The notes under the pieces: generated by a model
Database searches by the model: none
Seen by the model: the letters and a program-made list of their open reading frames with translations, nothing else
Told to the model about the DNA's origin: nothing
Shown: one piece after another, positions 59,201 through 64,000 of the stretch
Layout of the letters: every line of letters begins with the position of its first letter
Position numbering within the stretch: the stretch's first letter is position 1
DNA from: Utricularia gibba
Lineage: Eukaryota; Streptophyta; Magnoliopsida; Lamiales; Lentibulariaceae
Assembly: GCA_002189035.1 (NCBI GenBank)
Contig: NEEC01000015.1
Coordinates: 310,001-374,000, forward strand
Length of the DNA stretch: 64,000 nt
Direction of reading: 5' to 3'
Position numbers and translations under genes: made by a program

Positions 59201-60828
59201 GGACTCTTGATCCGGAGACGGCAGAGAGGCCACACCCGGTAACTGACTCCAGCTGGTGCCTGGTATGCGTTTGGAAGAAGATGAACTTCCTTTGCGCCGT
59301 ACAACTGTATCCTTCCGCCGTGCCGTCCTGAACCAGGAACCGAACCGGGAATAACACCGTAAGGAGATTTTTAGATTAATTCGAATCTATGATTTTTTGG
59401 ATTTTATTTAATAATTTTTATACAAAATATTGAATTTTGAAGTTTTGAAATATTAAATTTAGAGAATTATTTTTATTTGTCTAATATTTTTATAATAAAA
59501 ATGAAATCAGTAAAAGGGATTTAATTTTAAAATATGATTAAATTGAATAATTAATTAAACTCAATTTTAAAATAAATTATGATGGTATTTTATGTAAATC
59601 ATTAAATTAATAAAGATTATTACTTTTTAAGTTATTTTTTAAAAAATAACTTAAAAAGAAATGATAACAATCAAGTTGAGTTTTAAAATAATATATAAAA
59701 GTGGTTTTATATCAAAATTGCTTTAATTAAAATTCATTTATATGTGTATGTGTAAATTTTAAGAATAACTCAATTATGTAAGTTTTGAAAATATTATTCT
59801 AAAGTAATGATAATAAAATTAATATATACTCAAAAAAATTTAATGATAATAATATATATAATTTAATTTTCAATGATATTTGTGGAAATTGAAAGTAATT
59901 GTGTTTTGAATAGTGATAAATAATGTGGAAATAAATACAAATATATTAAATTTTGACTAATTATAGTAGTCATTTATTGGTGAAATTGAATACGTTTTTG
60001 GAAACCCTTGTTCAAAACCTACTAAACTACAACATTTGACGTAAAAGACAGGCGACGGTGGGCCCTACGTAGGAAACCATGACCACTAATCCTACTACTA
60101 ATACTAATTAATTACTAATCAAAGGAATAAACCAATGTGAACAAAGCAACATTATTAAGCCATTGACTATTAAATAAAATTAGGAAAAAAAAAAAATGTA
60201 TTCGTGCTTATGAAATATCTTTAAAATGTAATATTATTAAAAAAAAGATTTTTGTCTTTTTTTCCCCAGAATTTTCAAATGAAAAAAATTCTACAGCAGT
60301 TTGGTTGAGTCAAGGCGTGAAAAGAAAAGGACGAAAAGCAGCAATCGCGTTTGACCGATCCACGTAAATGCAAATGCTTTCATCGTTTTCCGTCAAACGA
60401 GCTGTCTGCGGAATTTACTGGGGAAATAGAAATACAGCTCAACATCATACATACAAAATTGAGGGAGAAAGAGAAATACAGGAGCTCTGTTATTTCATTG
60501 TTTTTTCTCGTCTCTAGAGAGGCCTGCATCCATTCGTCACATAAACTCTGCACCAGTTCAACAAAGACCACTTTTTTGGTCAAGATTCATCTGGGTATTT
60601 TGTTTCTCTTGATTCCTGAGGGTGGGTAAGGTGAACCCAGTTGGGGTGGGTGTTTATCGTACTTGCTTATTGTTGTCTTGCATTTGATATTATTTTGATG
60701 CTTTTTCTTTTTCGGAAAATTGGTGTCTTGTGGATCAGCTTGGCGGCTGGTTACGCTTATGTGGTTGGAGGATCTATTGTAGGCTTGATGGAGAATCTGG
60801 GATTTTAGCGAGTTGGATCCTAAGTTTT
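59201..60828. other. AT-rich spacer and SERK 5' region
   Basis: 59380-60260 is very AT-rich with a perfect palindrome at 59623-59658. The leader of the SERK gene probably starts near 60480. No coding sequence. Confidence 0.5.
59623..59658. repeat. 36-bp perfect palindrome
   Basis: Left arm CTTTTTAAGTTATTTTTT and right arm AAAAAATAACTTAAAAAG are exact reverse complements with no spacer. It could extrude as a cruciform, or be a foldback element core. Confidence 0.9.
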
Positions 60829-63800
60829 ATGGATCGTTGGTCCACAGTTATGATCTTGAGGTCCAGATTTCTCTTCTTGGTTCTGGTGTTCGCAAGATTT
60901 TATCAGGGTTCTTCCAACGGCGAAGGTATTTTTTGCTAATTCGTTATCAAATTTATTTTATTCGTTCTGGTTGATGTGTTATTTCTTGTGCTTCTGGTTC
61001 CTCTGCGAGTATGGTCAATTTTTTGAAAGTTGACCTGGAATTCGTTTTAATCAAATCTGTTGCCTAATTCGGTTAGGATAGAAAGTGATGGATTGGCGGC
61101 ATGCTATTGCTTTAAAGCGGTGTACTGTTGAGAGTACTATGTGTGTAGAAGCACTAGTATCTGTTTCTTTCAACAAGATTCCTAGTTTCTATTTGTATGA
61201 TAGACGCCATTGATGAGTACTAAACTTGAACTGTAGACCTAAATCTCATATGCTATGCTCCCGCTCCCTTACCAGCTGTGCCATCCATCTCTACCGGTCC
61301 TAGTTGAATGAGGCCTTTTTTCTCAACTTTCTGCTTAGTGGAGTTTGGGTTTACATTTAGATGAAAATAAGCTCTTTGCTTGTCTTTGAACAATACCTTA
61401 TATGCTTAGAAGATCACATACATCTTGGAAGGGTTTGATACTATAATGCGAAACATTGATATTCACAGGGGATGCCTTGAATGTACTGAGAAGGAATTTA
61501 GTTGATCCTAACAACGTTCTTCAGAGTTGGGATCCTACTCTTGTCAATCCTTGCACTTGGTTCCATGTAACGTGCAACCAAGATAACTTTGTGACACGAG
61601 TGTAAGTTGTTTTCATGATCTCACATTCTTGTCTGGCTTCTAGCTTCAGATGTCTTTGTATAAGACATTAATTAACATCTTTTTACAGAGATCTCGGTAA
61701 TGCTAATTTATCTGGGCAACTAGTCCCTCAGCTTGGTCAGCTGTTGTATTTGCAGTATTTGTAAGCACCTTTCTTTGAATACAGATTTAATCGACTTGCT
61801 CTTTATTTGGCCTCAGTTGTTGAGAAATATTCTCTTTCCTTTCTGTTTCAGGGAACTTTACAGTAATAATATAAGTGGGAGAATTCCAACTGAGTTGGGT
61901 AACTTGACCAACTTGGTTAGTTTGGATCTTTATCTGAACAGACTAAGTGGGCCAATTCCTGAAACACTGGGAAACCTACGAAACTTGCGCTTCCTGTACG
62001 GTTTACACTTCGTTGTTCTACTCTTTGCCTTTTGTCCCTAGAACTCGTGCTCTATCCTGTATGCTGTTATTTGGAAGTGCTGCTTCCAAAGTTTTATTAT
62101 TATGGATTTGAAAATCCATGACTTCTGTCCCGTTTGCTGTTTCTAAACCCCTTGTTGTGCATTGTGTACAAATATATCGTGACTGAAAATTCTTTTTGTT
62201 TATCCTGAACGTTGTTTTCTCTCTGAAACATGTAGGAGGCTCAACAATAACTCGTTGTCTGGAGAGATTCCCGTGTCTCTAACATCAATCACAACACTTC
62301 AAGTCCTGTATGGATCAATTCAGATGATCATTGATCTTAGTCTTCATTACACTACGAATTCTAATATACGCATGTGTGCATGTCTGTGCTTGTATCTGCA
62401 GTGATCTTTCAAGTAATCTGCTCACAGGAACCATTCCTTTTAATGGATCGTTTCAGCTTTTTACACCTATCAGGTTTATATTTTACATATATTTATCGAA
62501 GATGAGGTGTTTTGAAAATTTTTTAGTTGAGGCAAACGATTCTGTGTTCTTTCAGTTTTGCCGGAAACAACTTGGCACCCCTGCCCGCATCTCCTCCACC
62601 CCCGGCTCAGCCATCCACTCCCTCTCCCTCAGGTAGAGTTCTTGAAATCGTATAAAAGTTGCAGTTTATGATGGTTTCGCTTTTAATGTGTTAGTGCACG
62701 GGCACCAAACACACCGTACAGAATCCTGACTGAATACCCAAGTTTCTTGCTCATGAATGCTGCATTCCAGACTGAGAATCTTCTGCTAGAATAGCATCAG
62801 TTACATATTCTTCATCTTACAAAAAAAAAATGATGGCTTAAAAGGAATTATAATTGCAGTCGGCAACGGAGCCACTGGAGCAATTGCTGGAGGTGTTGCT
62901 GCCGGGCTGCTGTGCTGTTTGCTGCTCCAGCAATTGTGCTGGCTTGGTACCGAAGGAGGAGGCCGCAAGATCATTTCTTTGACGTGCCCGGTTTGTCAAT
63001 TTAACATGATGCATCCCTGTACACTTGCTTTCAGTTATCACTCAGTATGTCTCTCTACTTTCAGCTGAGGAGGATCCTGAAGTTCATTTGGGGCAGCTTA
63101 AACGATTTACTCTGCGTGAACTCCAAGTGGCAACGGATAACTTTAGCAACAAAAACATCCTCGGCAGAGGTGGATTTGGTAAGGTTTATAAAGGGCGACT
63201 AACGGATGGGTCACTAGTTGCAGTCAAAAGATTGAAAGAAGAGCGCACTCAAGGTGGAGAGCTGCAGTTCCAAACAGAGGTCGAAATGATCAGCATGGCT
63301 GTGCACCGGAACTTACTCCGACTGCGCGGCTTTTGCATGACCCCAACAGAAAGGCTGCTTGTATATCCATATATGGCCAATGGAAGTGTTGCCTCGTGCT
63401 TGAGAGGTACCGGTGACCGTAGTCTATGCTGTTATGAGCTCCTACTTACTCTTACTGAGCTGCTTAATTTGCCTTCTCAGAGCGACCGGAATCACAGGAG
63501 CCCCTTGTCTGGCAGAGAAGAACAGGCATAGCACTCGGCTCGGCAAGGGGATTAGCGTATCTTCATGATCACTGTGACCCCAAAATTATTCACCGTGATG
63601 TCAAAGCCGCGAATATACTGTTGGATGAGGACTTTGAAGCCGTGGTTGGCGACTTTGGTTTAGCAAAACTGATGGACTACAAGGACACTCATGTCACTAC
63701 AGCTGTGCGTGGAACGATTGGTCACATAGCTCCGGAGTACCTTTCCACCGGCCGATCATCGGAGAAAACAGATGTGTTTGGCTATGGAGTCATGCTTCTT

Positions 63801-64000
63801 GAACTGATAACAGGACAGAGAGCTTTTGATCTTGCCCGGCTCGCCAACGACGATGATGTCATGTTGCTCGATTGGGTGAGCTTCACTTGTGGTGCCTGAG
63901 CGGCCATCGCTCTACACTCTTTCCACGTAATCATGTGCTTGTTTCCGCTTCAGGTGAAAGGACTCCTGAAGGAAAAGAAACTGGAAACACTGGTTGATGC
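60829..64000 (+). CDS. SERK: SERK-type LRR receptor kinase (co-receptor), 3' end cut, 1-bp frameshift
   Basis: Somatic embryogenesis receptor kinase family (SERK1/2/BAK1), co-receptors for brassinosteroid, peptide and immune receptors at the plasma membrane. Exons 60829-60925, 61469-61601, 61689-61760, 61852-61995, 62236-62307, 62402-62473, 62556-62632, 62860-62990, 63065-63406, 63481-63875 and 63954 onward, the 11-exon SERK layout. Signal peptide, then the LRR cap [14 protein letters not shown] and CTWFHVTC, about five LRRs with one LRR per 72-nt exon, and the Ser-Pro-Pro hinge ([18 protein letters not shown]). Membrane exon: the frame slips at the G3 run 62904-62906; one added G gives [19 protein letters not shown]. 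Kinase: [35 protein letters not shown] (RD type), [27 protein letters not shown]. The window ends in the last kinase exon. Confidence 0.93.

Overview
This is nuclear DNA of a flowering plant, most likely a eudicot. Almost every gene is split by short GT-AG introns (often 70-150 bp), the protein families are plant-specific (SERK, PERK, IQD, VSR, SFH, UPF0496, DC1, DUF7086, plastid ferredoxin), and the spacers are AT-rich. About 24 genes lie in 64 kb with almost no transposon sequence, so the genome is compact. I do not assign a species.

Layout. 0-16.4 kb holds four + strand genes: a kinesin-7 with a C-terminal RING finger (5' end outside the window), an IQD calmodulin-binding protein, a Sec14-nodulin lipid-transfer protein (SFH) and a two-RRM glycine-rich hnRNP. 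18.5-31.8 kb holds an At4g34500-type receptor-like kinase, a PERK kinase (-), a DUF7086 protein, a UPF0496 protein, a DC1 zinc-binding protein (-) and a PPR protein. 32.6-38 kb holds cyclophilin 40 (SQUINT), tRNA-Arg(CCT) and methylthioribose kinase. 38.3-52.5 kb is mostly - strand: an SWS1/ZSWIM7 recombination factor, a LEA-like protein, an ADA1-type SAGA subunit, a two-finger EAR zinc-finger repressor, a vacuolar sorting receptor and a decayed T-complex-11-like gene. 54-64 kb returns to the + strand: plastid ferredoxin, an ANTH clathrin adaptor, a mitochondrial carrier and a SERK co-receptor kinase cut by the window end. The genes are independent; there is no operon-like pathway.

The strongest non-obvious signal is a set of single-base deletions in short G or C runs inside otherwise intact conserved genes: the receptor kinase (two), DC1, LEA-like, zinc finger, ferredoxin (two), carrier and SERK. 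For each, the spliced coding length is off from a multiple of three by exactly the number of bases inferred missing, and adding the base to the run restores the family consensus. That points to homopolymer undercalls in the assembly rather than a cluster of pseudogenes. The T-complex-11-like gene is different: it has in-frame TAG codons and lacks its central few hundred residues, so it looks like real decay. Other notable points are two GC-AG introns, a 22-nt micro-exon, five CACGTG boxes in 320 bp upstream of the zinc-finger gene, an LTR-plus-primer-binding-site remnant, a 36-bp perfect palindrome, and gene neighbourhoods recalling Arabidopsis chromosome 4 and chromosome 2 blocks.
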